From NCBI GenBank assembly GCA_035438985.1, contig DAORJK010000029.1, positions 1 to 22,883 on the forward strand: 22,883 nt of DNA, read 5' to 3'. Below, piece by piece: positions 1 to 7,094 of the stretch. The position numbers and the translations under genes were made by a program. This DNA comes from UBA4408 sp002389785. Lineage in GTDB: Bacteria; Bacteroidota; Bacteroidia; UBA4408. How positions within the stretch are numbered: position 1 is the stretch's first letter; every line of letters begins with the position of its first letter. The notes under the pieces were generated by a model that had not been told where the DNA came from, did no database searches, and saw nothing but the letters and a program-made list of their open reading frames with translations.

Positions 1-60
1 TCCTTTATTCATAACGGTTACACTTTTTTGTGTCAACCTATTTCAGGACGAGGCATGGAA

Positions 61-103
61 ATACAAAAAAAGGCCTGCAACAATTGCAGACCTTTTTTTG
101 TAT
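61..103 (-). terminator. Rho-independent terminator (possibly bidirectional)
   Basis: An inverted repeat runs from an A-rich arm through GGCCTGCAA, a three-base loop and TTGCAGACC to a T-rich arm. The outer arms ATACAAAAAAAGG and CCTTTTTTTGTAT match exactly, and the stem has one C/A mismatch. Read on the minus strand it lies 15 bases past the stop of the secreted protein ending at 118 and finishes in a run of seven T, as an intrinsic terminator should. The A run on the other side would give a T run on the plus strand too, so it could stop transcription both ways. Confidence 0.8.
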
Positions 104-117
104 GCTAACACAGGCAA

Positions 118-819
118 TTACTTACAGGAATTATTATAAATTGCAACGTGTGTTGGGAAGTTTTCCCATTCCATATCACCAGCTTTTGTAGCAAAATCAG
201 GGCAGTTTGTAAAAATTGTGTTAAATTGTTCTTTGTATTTTTTCTTTGATACCACCATAGCATTACCGCCACCTTCTTGCACAATAAGATAGGATGGACC
301 TTTTCCGCCAATTAGAGGAGTACTTGTATTTGGAGAGATCTGACTGGTTTGAAGCGATCCATCCGGATCAACATACACTTTTAACTTATCGTTATTTCTT
401 CCGGGATTTAAACGTTGTAACAATGCGCTATTCCCACTTTTAGGCATTTTAACCATTTCGTAATAAATCCATTTACAATCTATCACATTCGGAACATTTA
501 CTTTATTTGAAGAGGCATTCACTGTTTCAGCAATTCTTTGCAAATTACTTGGTTTCATTCGAACAATTATAACATCTTCAGCTTTAAACTTTTTTTTGTC
601 ACTACCGTCATCCGGTTTTACGGCAAATGATTTTAATTTACCGCTCATTTGCATACACATTTTAAGTACTCCTTTGGTAACGCTGCTATCACTTGCCAAC
701 ACTTCACAAGGTTGGTTCATAGGCATGTGCGAATCGTCAAATTCGGGCACAAATTGGGCTCGACCGGATAAAGTACCGAGCAATAGTGCACTTGCTAAAA
801 TAAGTTTGTTTAATTTCAT
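118..819 (-). CDS. Secreted protein of unknown function
   Basis: A 233-residue protein that I do not recognise. It starts with a clear Sec signal peptide: basic MKLNK, a hydrophobic stretch at about residues 5-15, and a likely cut after the GRAQ at 19-22. The mature part has five cysteines (38, 55, 115, 206, 232), which could form disulphides outside the cytoplasm. Other features are a lysine-rich stretch near 75-80, a segment VIIVRMKPS near 83-91, and a glycine-rich turn near 182-186. There is no T9SS C-terminal domain and no lipobox, so it is probably periplasmic. It stands alone and is followed by a strong terminator. Upstream (820-900) the DNA is very AT-rich, and I could not pick a convincing promoter. 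Confidence 0.75.
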   Translation of the reverse strand: MKLNKLILASALLLGTLSGRAQFVPEFDDSHMPMNQPCEVLASDSSVTKGVLKMCMQMSGKLKSFAVKPDDGSDKKKFKAEDVIIVRMKPSNLQRIAETVNASSNKVNVPNVIDCKWIYYEMVKMPKSGNSALLQRLNPGRNNDKLKVYVDPDGSLQTSQISPNTSTPLIGGKGPSYLIVQEGGGNAMVVSKKKYKEQFNTIFTNCPDFATKAGDMEWENFPTHVAIYNNSCK

Positions 820-912
820 AAATATCTTGGTTTAGTTTGTCGACTAATTTATAAAAATTATAACAATTTGATTTAAAAACTGAATTAATTAAAAAATTAA
901 TCTTTACTACTA

Positions 913-920
913 TATCTTTA
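913..920 (+). promoter_or_regulatory. Bacteroidota-type -7 promoter element (TATCTTTA)
   Basis: TATCTTTA matches the Bacteroidota -7 consensus TAnnTTTG except for the last base. It lies 33 bases before the GTG start at 946. The same ten bases TATCTTTACC occur in front of the genes at 6215 and 8614, which supports a promoter role. No clear TTG was found at the -33 distance. Confidence 0.5.
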
Positions 921-945
921 CCTTCGCAATGAAAATTGAAATCGA

Positions 946-1503
946 GTGGGAATAGTTAAAAACACAAAGAAAAAATTTGGAGAGTATTTTCTAAAAAAGG
1001 AAACAGAAGGACTCTATCGAACAAAAAAAGCCATTAATTTTACGGAAGCAAAAAGTATTGGAATTTTATTCGATGCTACTGTGGCGGAAGATTTTGAATT
1101 GGTAAAAAAGTACATCAAATTTTTAAAAGACCATAAAAAACGAGTTCGTTCTTTTGGTTTTTATAATGCCAAAGAAATACCAACCATGCAATACTCAAAA
1201 CTTGAATACGATTTTTTTACTCGTAAGCAAGTTAACTGGCATTTTAAACCTACCGATCCATTAATCAAAAATTTTGTAGAGGAAGAGTTTGACCTGCTCA
1301 TCAATTTTACGGTACACCAATGCTTACCTTTGGTTTACATTGCTGCACTTAGTAAGGCGAAGTTTAAAATCGGGAAGCACTTCCCAAACTATGAAATGTA
1401 TTATGATTTATTACTCAATGTTGAAGAAGGAAAATCACTGAAATATTTCATGCGCAATGTAGATGTATATTTAAATATGATCAATGCTAAAGAAGAAATA
1501 TAA
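946..1503 (+). CDS. DUF6913-like conserved hypothetical protein
   Basis: A 185-residue soluble protein with a basic N-terminus and no signal peptide or membrane segment. Its overall look (ILFDATVAEDF near 41-51, an FGFYNAKE segment near 70-77, EFDLLINFT near 114-122) fits the small Bacteroidota family labelled DUF6913, which is often found directly upstream of dapA as here. Its function is not known. Start choice: an in-frame stop (TGA 937-939) lies just upstream, so GTG at 946 is the first usable start. A short ATG reading frame (930-956) overlaps this GTG and could couple translation. The gap to dapA is 77 bases and holds two hairpins. Family assignment is from memory of the pattern and moderately sure. 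Confidence 0.75.
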   Translation: MGIVKNTKKKFGEYFLKKETEGLYRTKKAINFTEAKSIGILFDATVAEDFELVKKYIKFLKDHKKRVRSFGFYNAKEIPTMQYSKLEYDFFTRKQVNWHFKPTDPLIKNFVEEEFDLLINFTVHQCLPLVYIAALSKAKFKIGKHFPNYEMYYDLLLNVEEGKSLKYFMRNVDVYLNMINAKEEI

Positions 1504-1506
1504 AAT

Positions 1507-1549
1507 AAGGTAACAGAAATTACCTTGATACAAACTCAACTTATGTTGA
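1507..1549 (+). other. Two tandem hairpins between DUF6913-like gene and dapA
   Basis: Hairpin 1 is AAGGTAA (1507-1513), loop CAGAAA, TTACCTT (1520-1526), a perfect 7-bp stem starting four bases after the stop codon. Hairpin 2 is TCAAC (1536-1540), loop TTAT, GTTGA (1545-1549). Neither is followed by a T run, so they are poor intrinsic terminators. They may attenuate, protect the upstream 3' end, or shape the dapA leader. Confidence 0.45.
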
Positions 1550-1580
1550 TAAAGAATTCAATTCATAAAAAAATATCAAA

Positions 1581-2477
1581 ATGAATAATAAAGCATTTAA
1601 AGGTACCGGAGTTGCAATTGTAACTCCATTTAAAAGCGATTTTAAGGTGGATGAAACAGCCTTAACAAAATTGGTCAATCACCTCATTGATGGAAAAGTT
1701 GATTACTTGGTAATATTAGGTACTACTGGCGAATCGGTAACCCTTACCAAAGAGGAAAAAGTGCAGGTAACCAAATGTGTAATTTCAGCTACCAAGGGTA
1801 GGATACCTTTGGTTTTGGGAATAGGAGGTAACAATACTGCCGAAATAACTCATCAGTTAAAGAACACCGATGTCACAGGAATAGATGCAATCCTATCAGT
1901 CTCACCTTCTTATAATAAACCCAATCAGGAAGGAATTTATCAACATTTTAAAGCCGTTGCAGAAGCCTCTCCATTGCCAATAATTTTGTACAACGTACCT
2001 GGCCGTACAGGGTCAAACATGACCTCCGAAACTACCTTACGTTTAGCAAATGACTTTAAGAAGTTTATTGGTATTAAGGAAGCCAGTGGTAATATTGAGC
2101 AATTCATGCGTATTGCTAAGAATAAACCGAACGATTTTTTGCTTATTTCGGGGGATGATAATTTAACTGTACCCATGATGGCAATTGGAGCAAAGGGAGT
2201 AATATCGGTTGTGGCCAATGCTTTTCCTTTTGAAACATCAGAAGCTGTGCGCTTTGCTTTAAAGCAAGATTTTGAAAAGGCGAGTGCTTGCTATTTTCAA
2301 CTCATGGAAATCACCGATTTACTTTTTGCAGATGGTAGCCCGGGAGGGGTAAAAGCCGTATTAAAAAAGTTAAATATTTGTGAAGATACAGTGCGATTAC
2401 CTCTCATGAATATTAATAAAACTGTTGAGGAAAAACTTCTAGCTTTAATTCAGAAAATGCAGCTCGCTGCGGTTTAA
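1581..2477 (+). CDS. dapA: 4-hydroxy-tetrahydrodipicolinate synthase
   Basis: DapA condenses pyruvate with L-aspartate semialdehyde, the first committed step of diaminopimelate and lysine synthesis in the cytoplasm (EC 4.3.3.7). The 298-residue length is normal for this (beta/alpha)8 class I aldolase. Visible motifs: GTTGES at 47-52 (substrate-binding threonines), SPSYNKP around Tyr111, LYNVPGRT with Tyr137 and Arg142, and IKEASG with Schiff-base Lys166. These match E. coli Tyr107, Tyr133, Arg138 and Lys161, so the enzyme should be active. The start is an ATG preceded by an A-rich stretch, usual for Bacteroidota, which rarely use strong Shine-Dalgarno sites. No separate promoter was seen, so it is probably co-transcribed with the upstream DUF6913-like gene. 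It converges with the gene ending at 2574. Confidence 0.96.
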   Translation: MNNKAFKGTGVAIVTPFKSDFKVDETALTKLVNHLIDGKVDYLVILGTTGESVTLTKEEKVQVTKCVISATKGRIPLVLGIGGNNTAEITHQLKNTDVTGIDAILSVSPSYNKPNQEGIYQHFKAVAEASPLPIILYNVPGRTGSNMTSETTLRLANDFKKFIGIKEASGNIEQFMRIAKNKPNDFLLISGDDNLTVPMMAIGAKGVISVVANAFPFETSEAVRFALKQDFEKASACYFQLMEITDLLFADGSPGGVKAVLKKLNICEDTVRLPLMNINKTVEEKLLALIQKMQLAAV

Positions 2478-2483
2478 AGCTTA

Positions 2484-2561
2484 AACTAATTCATATCAGT
2501 TCGGGTGTTTTAATTGCAAATAACCATCCTCCTAGATGCAACTAATTCATTCAACTGATAT
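2484..2561. repeat. Intergenic composite repeat (direct 11-mer plus inverted 9-mer)
   Basis: AACTAATTCAT occurs twice in direct orientation (2484-2494 and 2540-2550). Overlapping or next to these copies, ATATCAGTT (2493-2501) and AACTGATAT (2553-2561) form a 9-bp inverted repeat with a 51-base loop. The element fills most of the gap between two convergent genes, so it could act as a two-way transcript end or be a degenerate intergenic repeat. Confidence 0.45.
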
Positions 2562-2573
2562 TTAAAGAAGCGG

Positions 2574-3029
2574 CTAGATTAATTCTGAAAAATCAGGCAA
2601 CTCTTTCAAAAAAATAACTTCTTCTTTTTCATAAACAATTCTGCAACAAAAATGCTGAATGCCATTGGTAACCAGTAAGTAATTTACTCGCAAAGGCATG
2701 TTGTATCGCGCTATTTGATCAAAAGTAGATTGGGTAATTTTTATATCACTTGCCTTGCACTCAACAATTAACGCAGGTTTTAACGCATCATCATAATACA
2801 CGATATCCGGTCTTCTCAACAGCTCATTATACCTCAAAGATGATTCAACAGCAAGGCGTGAAGCGGGATAATTTTTATGCTCAATTAAGTAGTTTACCAC
2901 ATGCTGCCTAACCCATTCTTCGGGTGTAAGCACTACAAATTTCTTTCTTATTCTATCAAAAATTTGCGTTCTTTGAGAATGGTTTTTTAGTTTTACGGCA
3001 TAGGAAGGAAGATTGAGTGTTGGATACAT
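2574..3029 (-). CDS. HsdR N-terminal-type PD-(D/E)xK protein (stand-alone)
   Basis: A 151-residue cytoplasmic protein resembling the N-terminal nuclease domain of type I restriction R subunits (HSDR_N family). Visible active-site elements of the PD-(D/E)xK fold: Glu62, Pro74-Asp75 in RRPDIVYYD, and Glu90-Cys-Lys92 in LIVECKAS. A QxxxY motif follows (Gln105, Tyr109), as in RecB-type nucleases. The set looks intact, so DNA binding or cleavage is plausible but not shown. No helicase domain, methylase or specificity gene lies nearby, so this is not a restriction system. Orphan copies of this kind are, as I recall, common in Bacteroidota beside holA, which suggests a housekeeping or repair role. 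It is transcribed divergently from amn and has its own -7 element. Confidence 0.85.
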   Translation of the reverse strand: MYPTLNLPSYAVKLKNHSQRTQIFDRIRKKFVVLTPEEWVRQHVVNYLIEHKNYPASRLAVESSLRYNELLRRPDIVYYDDALKPALIVECKASDIKITQSTFDQIARYNMPLRVNYLLVTNGIQHFCCRIVYEKEEVIFLKELPDFSELI

Positions 3030-3047
3030 ATTGCTGAAATTTCAAAA

Positions 3048-3055
3048 CAAATATA
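3048..3055 (-). promoter_or_regulatory. -7 promoter element TATATTTG
   Basis: On the minus strand the sequence reads TATATTTG, a perfect match to the Bacteroidota TAnnTTTG element, 18 bases before the ATG of the HsdR_N-like gene. No good TTTG was seen at the -33 position. The same 60-base divergent gap must also hold the amn promoter; a TACTTTG at 3056-3062 on the plus strand is a weaker candidate for it. Confidence 0.55.
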
Positions 3056-3092
3056 TACTTTGTGATGCTTATTAATTTAACCACATTAAACA

Positions 3093-3866
3093 ATGAAAAG
3101 TAAAAAGGAAATTGTAGATAATTGGCTGCCTCGGTATACCGGTAAAAATTTGGAAGAATTTGGGGAGTATATTTTACTTACCAATTTTGGAAATTATGTA
3201 AAAATGTTTTCCGACTGGAATAATGTACCCGTAGTGGGGGTTGATAAACCAATGCCCAATGCCACTTTTGAAAATATTACGATTATTAATTTTGGAATGG
3301 GAAGTGCAAATGCCGCTACAGTTATGGATTTACTTAGCGCAATCAATCCAAAAGCAGTATTATTTTTAGGGAAATGTGGAGGATTGAAAAAGAAAAACGA
3401 ACTCGGCGATTTAATATTACCCATTGCTGCTATACGAGGAGAAGGTACCTCCAACGATTATTTTCCTCCGGAAGTTCCTGCATTACCGGCATTTATGTTA
3501 CAAAAGGCAGTATCTACCACAATTCGAAATCACAACAAAGATTATTGGAGTGGCACTGTTTACACCACCAATCGCAGAGTGTGGGAACACGACGATGAAT
3601 TTAAAAACTATTTGCGAAAATTGCGTTGCATGGCCATTGACATGGAAACAGCGACCATTTTTACTACCGGATTTTTCAATCAAATTCCAACCGGTGCATT
3701 GCTTCTTGTAAGCGACCAACCCATGATTTCGGCAGGTGTTAAAACTGCAGAAAGCGATCAAAAAGTGACGCAAAATTTTGTCGATGAGCACCTTAAAATT
3801 GGCATTGATTCATTAAAAGAATTAATCAATAATGGGTTAACTGTAAAGCATCTTCGTTTCAGTTAA
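3093..3866 (+). CDS. amn: AMP nucleosidase (short Bacteroidota form)
   Basis: Predicted to hydrolyse AMP to adenine and ribose 5-phosphate (EC 3.2.2.4), adjusting adenylate pools. The 257-residue protein is a PNP/UDP-phosphorylase-fold (PNP_UDP_1) enzyme without the extra N-terminal domain of the E. coli enzyme (about 480 residues), as is usual in Bacteroidota. Visible motifs: NFGMGSANA near 66-74 and FLGKCGGL near 91-98 (ribose/phosphate site), AIDMETA at 181-187 with the Glu that contacts the ribose, and VSDQP with Asp208 in the purine-site position. It is followed after 9 bases by holA, so the two probably form an operon. A different nucleoside phosphorylase is the main alternative, less likely given the length and neighbours. 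Confidence 0.88.
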   Translation: MKSKKEIVDNWLPRYTGKNLEEFGEYILLTNFGNYVKMFSDWNNVPVVGVDKPMPNATFENITIINFGMGSANAATVMDLLSAINPKAVLFLGKCGGLKKKNELGDLILPIAAIRGEGTSNDYFPPEVPALPAFMLQKAVSTTIRNHNKDYWSGTVYTTNRRVWEHDDEFKNYLRKLRCMAIDMETATIFTTGFFNQIPTGALLLVSDQPMISAGVKTAESDQKVTQNFVDEHLKIGIDSLKELINNGLTVKHLRFS

Positions 3867-3875
3867 AAGCTTAGC

Positions 3876-4949
3876 ATGGCAAAGAAAGCAGAGGGTCTTA
3901 CTTTCGAAAGTATCAGTAACGAAATAAAGGCGAAAATTTATAAGCCGGTTTATTTTTTAGAAGGGGAGGAACCCTACTATATTGATTTGATTGCTGATTT
4001 AATTGCTGAAAACGTACTCGAAGAAAGCGAACGCGAATTTAATCAAAGCATACTTTACGGAAAAGACATTGATTCAATGCGGCTCATCAGTGAAGCAAAG
4101 CGTTTTCCGATGATGGCCGAACGGCAAGTACTTATTATTAAAGAAGCTCAGGAAATTAAAGACCTTGAAAAAGCTACCAAAGTTACCGTTGGTACTAAGC
4201 GTAAAGAAGAGGAAATTAATTTATTGGAAGAGTACATCAAAAATCCTCAACCAACCACTTTACTTGTGATTTGTTTTAAATACAAAACACTGGACAAGCG
4301 AAAATCACTAGGCAAAACCTTGGTCCAAAGTGGTTATTTGTTTAACTCTACAAAATTATACGAAAATGAACTTCCGGGTTGGATTGAAAAATATAGTAAA
4401 GGACAAGGCTTGCGCATACAACCCAAAGCTGCTTATTTAATTGCTGAATATTTGGGTAATGATCTTAGTCGAATATCCAACGAAATTGAAAAGCTGAAAA
4501 TAAATTTAAAAGGCCGCTCCGAAATTTCGGTTGAAGATGTGCAAAATTTTATTGGCATAAGTAAAGATTACAATGTGTTTGAATTACAAAATGCTATTGG
4601 GAAGCGCGACGTAGTAAAGGCCAATCAAATTATTAATTACTTTGCGGCAAACCCCAAAGAAAATCCTTTTGTTTTTGTAATCGCCAATTTTTATTCTTAT
4701 TTCAGTAAGCTCTTATTGTATCATGGCGCTCCCGATAAATCGCAGTACGTTGTTTCGGGTGTAATGGGAATAAAGCCCTTTTTTTTAAAGGATTACGAAT
4801 CGGCAAGTAGAATCTATACCACCGATAAACTGCGCAAAATTATTGGATACCTGCGAGAGTACGATTTAAAATCAAAAGGTATGGATGCCGGTGATGTTGA
4901 AACGGGTGAATTAATGAAAGAATTGTTATTTAAGATTCTTCATTGCTGA
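3876..4949 (+). CDS. holA: DNA polymerase III subunit delta
   Basis: HolA is the delta subunit of the clamp loader. It opens the beta sliding clamp so it can be placed on primed DNA. The 357-residue length is close to the family norm (about 340). The N-terminal signature is the segment VYFLEGEEPYYID near 25-37, the degenerate ATPase-fold opening where delta lacks a working P-loop. The middle contains TTLLVICFKYKTLDKRK-like strand and lid elements (about 127-143), then the helical GNDLSRISNEIEKL segment near 194-207 and the C-terminal collar domain. It follows amn by 9 bases. It converges with the Usp gene ending at 5000, with a 50-base gap in which I see no clear terminator. Confidence 0.92.
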   Translation: MAKKAEGLTFESISNEIKAKIYKPVYFLEGEEPYYIDLIADLIAENVLEESEREFNQSILYGKDIDSMRLISEAKRFPMMAERQVLIIKEAQEIKDLEKATKVTVGTKRKEEEINLLEEYIKNPQPTTLLVICFKYKTLDKRKSLGKTLVQSGYLFNSTKLYENELPGWIEKYSKGQGLRIQPKAAYLIAEYLGNDLSRISNEIEKLKINLKGRSEISVEDVQNFIGISKDYNVFELQNAIGKRDVVKANQIINYFAANPKENPFVFVIANFYSYFSKLLLYHGAPDKSQYVVSGVMGIKPFFLKDYESASRIYTTDKLRKIIGYLREYDLKSKGMDAGDVETGELMKELLFKILHC

Positions 4950-4999
4950 TATCAACCTTCAACTAATGCGACCCCTACCTGGTTAAAGAAACATGTAAA

Positions 5000-5794
5000 T
5001 TATTCGTTGCAGCAAAGAATAGGTATCCCTAAATTATTTACCAATAAATTTTCTTTATCGGTAGCACCGAGTAAAATTTCGTTTTTAGAAATAGTTGACA
5101 TGATGCTAATTAAATCAATCGAATTTTTATCTGCATAAGCTAAGGTTTGACGCGAATTTCCTGCTGAAAATACGGTCATTTCTTCACTTACTTGAGTGAA
5201 TTTAACTCCATCTGCTTCAAATTGTGCCTTAGCAAGCTGTATGTTTTTATTTACCTGACCACCGGTATCAAAACCTTCTTTTAGTATTTGGTAAATATCA
5301 ATGCTACATCCAAATAGTTTTGCAAAACGACTGGTTTGCTTAATTTTTATTGCAAAATCGTGATGTGGCCCAACAGGAAATAAAATTTTATTAAAGCCAT
5401 CTTCACTTACCATCGTATTTTCTTGAACAACAATGCAAGGGAATTCAATAAGTTTTACAAGTTTTAAAATATCTGCACCTAAAAATTTTTGCTTTAAACC
5501 TCTTATTCCATGCGTACCTATGAGCACTAAATCAGGATGTATTTTAGTTAAAGTTAATGGACCTCCATCCATTAATCCACCAACACCTGCATAGGCCTCC
5601 AGTAATACTGAATGACCCAAGGTTGATTTTGCAAATTTCAACAAGTGTACTTTGGTTTTTTCAACTTCAGCAGCCGTTTCCACTACATTGAGTAAACAAA
5701 TAGTGGCATTACTTTTTTGTGCCAACACCGAAGCCTGTTTAAGGGCTATTTTACAACCATCTGTAAAATCGATAAATACGCAAATCTTCTGCAT
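5000..5794 (-). CDS. Universal stress protein, two tandem Usp domains
   Basis: A 264-residue cytoplasmic protein with two UspA-type alpha/beta domains (about 1-126 and 135-264). The first opens with KICVFIDFTDGCK, where the Asp contacts ATP in the family. It contains GTHGIRG...FLGAD at 93-108, close to the ATP motif G-x2-G-x9-G-(S/T), but with Ala107 in place of Ser/Thr. The second domain is degenerate, with only a GATDKENL remnant near 243-250, so it may not bind nucleotide. Such proteins bind ATP or AMP and adjust stress responses and transport; the exact role is unknown. It is divergent from another double-Usp gene and a cation antiporter, across a 420-base gap. A separate promoter is visible upstream. 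Confidence 0.88.
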   Translation of the reverse strand: MQKICVFIDFTDGCKIALKQASVLAQKSNATICLLNVVETAAEVEKTKVHLLKFAKSTLGHSVLLEAYAGVGGLMDGGPLTLTKIHPDLVLIGTHGIRGLKQKFLGADILKLVKLIEFPCIVVQENTMVSEDGFNKILFPVGPHHDFAIKIKQTSRFAKLFGCSIDIYQILKEGFDTGGQVNKNIQLAKAQFEADGVKFTQVSEEMTVFSAGNSRQTLAYADKNSIDLISIMSTISKNEILLGATDKENLLVNNLGIPILCCNE

Positions 5795-5825
5795 TTTATT
5801 TTGTTTGTTTGGGTAATATTACAAA

Positions 5826-5856
5826 AAAATGTAGGATTCAATCAAAGATTTTTCAA
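5826..5856 (-). promoter_or_regulatory. Promoter for left Usp gene (TTG-N20-TACATTTT)
   Basis: On the minus strand TTG (5856-5854) is followed after 20 bases by TACATTTT (5833-5826), one base short of the Bacteroidota TAnnTTTG element. Transcription would begin close to the GTAATATTAC palindrome at 5813-5822, which is placed where an operator could act. Confidence 0.45.
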
Positions 5857-6179
5857 TAATTCTTTCGTTCAAACAATTTTTATTTTGTATCAACAATCAA
5901 AACACTCCTACGAATTCCTAATGGTAAAAATGGTCGCAGGAAATCGCAGGCTATTTTAGTAAACTGTTTTTCCTGTTCTATTTTGTTTTGAAATGAATTC
6001 TTCCAACAATTCTCTTGAACATAAATTTCTCAAGTTTTTTTCGGCTATTTTCCCGGATGTGGTCCATTTGAGCTTTTTTTTCAGTTATATGGAAAGAAGC
6101 AAAACGCAATGGTCAACGTCGTAAAATCGATGCTCTAAAATTATTCTTCAAATTTTATTTTTTCCTAATTGCCTTTGCC

Positions 6180-6187
6180 TATCTTTA
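6180..6187 (+). promoter_or_regulatory. -7 promoter element TATCTTTA (Usp-antiporter operon)
   Basis: TATCTTTA followed by CC, identical over ten bases to the elements at 913 and 8588, lies 35 bases before the ATG at 6215. It is a one-base variant of the Bacteroidota TAnnTTTG element. No clear -33 TTG partner was seen. Confidence 0.5.
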
Positions 6188-6214
6188 CCCTAGTCAAAAT
6201 TTTAAATAAGACCT

Positions 6215-7090
6215 ATGGATTATTCAAAATTAAAAAAACGCCCTTCCTATCCTTTCGAAACAATTGCAGTTGCAGTATCGTTTTCTCCTCGATTGGAAGC
6301 AGTACTGTGTGAAGCTAAAAGAATTTCAAATCTTTTTGGATCGCAATTAATTTTATTGCATGTAGGGGATAAAACTCCTGAAAAGGAAGAATTATTAGAT
6401 GCACATATTAAAAAGGCGGGTCTCGACAAGAACAAGAACCGTCTTATTTGGATGGATGGAGAGCCTGTTGATACTATACTTAAGTTGTGTAAGCTAAATA
6501 TTGTTGACTTGCTTATACTGGGTGCCATTGAAAAGGAGAATTTATTTCGATTTTACGTTGGCTCCATAGCACGCACCATTAGTCGAAGAGCAAAGTGCTC
6601 GGTTTTGTTGCTGACTCAACCTTCCAACCATCCCAAACGGTTTAAAAAAATTATTGTCAATGGTGTCGATAATCCTAAAACTGTACACACCATTAAAACG
6701 GCTCTTTATATCAGTAAACACGAAAAACTTTCAGAATTTACCGTTGTCCAGGAAGATGATTTACCCGTGCTGTCGATGACTATTGCCGAGAGTAGCACAG
6801 CTCCTGAAGCCACAAAAATTAAGAAAGAAATGATGCAGGATGAGAACATTAAACTGCAAAAAATTGTGGATGGCTTAGACAAAGAAAATATCACAGTTAC
6901 AATAAAAACAGTCCACGGAAAACCCGGTTATGCCATCAGTCAATTTGCTAAACAAAAAGATGCAGATTTGCTGGTGTTTAATTCACCCGATACCCATTTA
7001 GGAATTTTTGATCGAATTTTTACACACGATATAGAATATGCCTTGGCAAACCTGCCCTGCAACTTGCTTATAGTTCATTCGCGTATTTAA
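6215..7090 (+). CDS. Universal stress protein, two tandem Usp domains
   Basis: A 291-residue cytoplasmic protein with two UspA-like domains (about 14-135 and 143-291). The first has the TIAVAVSFSPRLEAVL opening and a degenerate nucleotide motif GAIEKENLFRFYVGS (103-117), which keeps the final G-S but lacks the second glycine. The second ends in a FDRIFTHDIEYAL segment near 265-277 that aligns with the same region without the glycines. ATP binding is therefore uncertain. The stop is only 4 bases from the start of the antiporter gene, so the two are surely co-transcribed. In many bacteria Usp domains are fused to or paired with Kef/CPA2 antiporters, so a regulatory role on that transporter is a reasonable inference. 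Confidence 0.88.
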   Translation: MDYSKLKKRPSYPFETIAVAVSFSPRLEAVLCEAKRISNLFGSQLILLHVGDKTPEKEELLDAHIKKAGLDKNKNRLIWMDGEPVDTILKLCKLNIVDLLILGAIEKENLFRFYVGSIARTISRRAKCSVLLLTQPSNHPKRFKKIIVNGVDNPKTVHTIKTALYISKHEKLSEFTVVQEDDLPVLSMTIAESSTAPEATKIKKEMMQDENIKLQKIVDGLDKENITVTIKTVHGKPGYAISQFAKQKDADLLVFNSPDTHLGIFDRIFTHDIEYALANLPCNLLIVHSRI

Positions 7091-7094
7091 GTAT

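Larger units (their letters stand above)
5795..6214. other. 420-base divergent intergenic region between two Usp genes
   Basis: This gap separates two divergent universal stress protein genes. It holds a minus-strand promoter near the left end (5826-5856), a perfect 10-bp palindrome GTAATATTAC (5813-5822) between that promoter and the left start codon, and a plus-strand -7 element at 6180-6187. A 43-codon reading frame (5993-6124, plus) is present but has no recognisable motif and I do not call it a gene. The rest is AT-rich without visible repeats. Confidence 0.6.

Noticed and set aside
2574..3029. Type I restriction-modification system
   Set aside because: Only the N-terminal nuclease-like domain is present. 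No helicase, methylase or specificity subunit is nearby.
5813..5822. GTAATATTAC palindrome as a regulator operator
   Set aside because: It is a perfect 10-bp palindrome in a plausible place but is a single copy in AT-rich DNA, with no known regulator match, so it is not called as a site.
5993..6124. 43-codon plus-strand frame in the Usp intergenic gap
   Set aside because: It has no recognisable motif and only a weak upstream promoter-like sequence. The length is within chance for AT-rich DNA.
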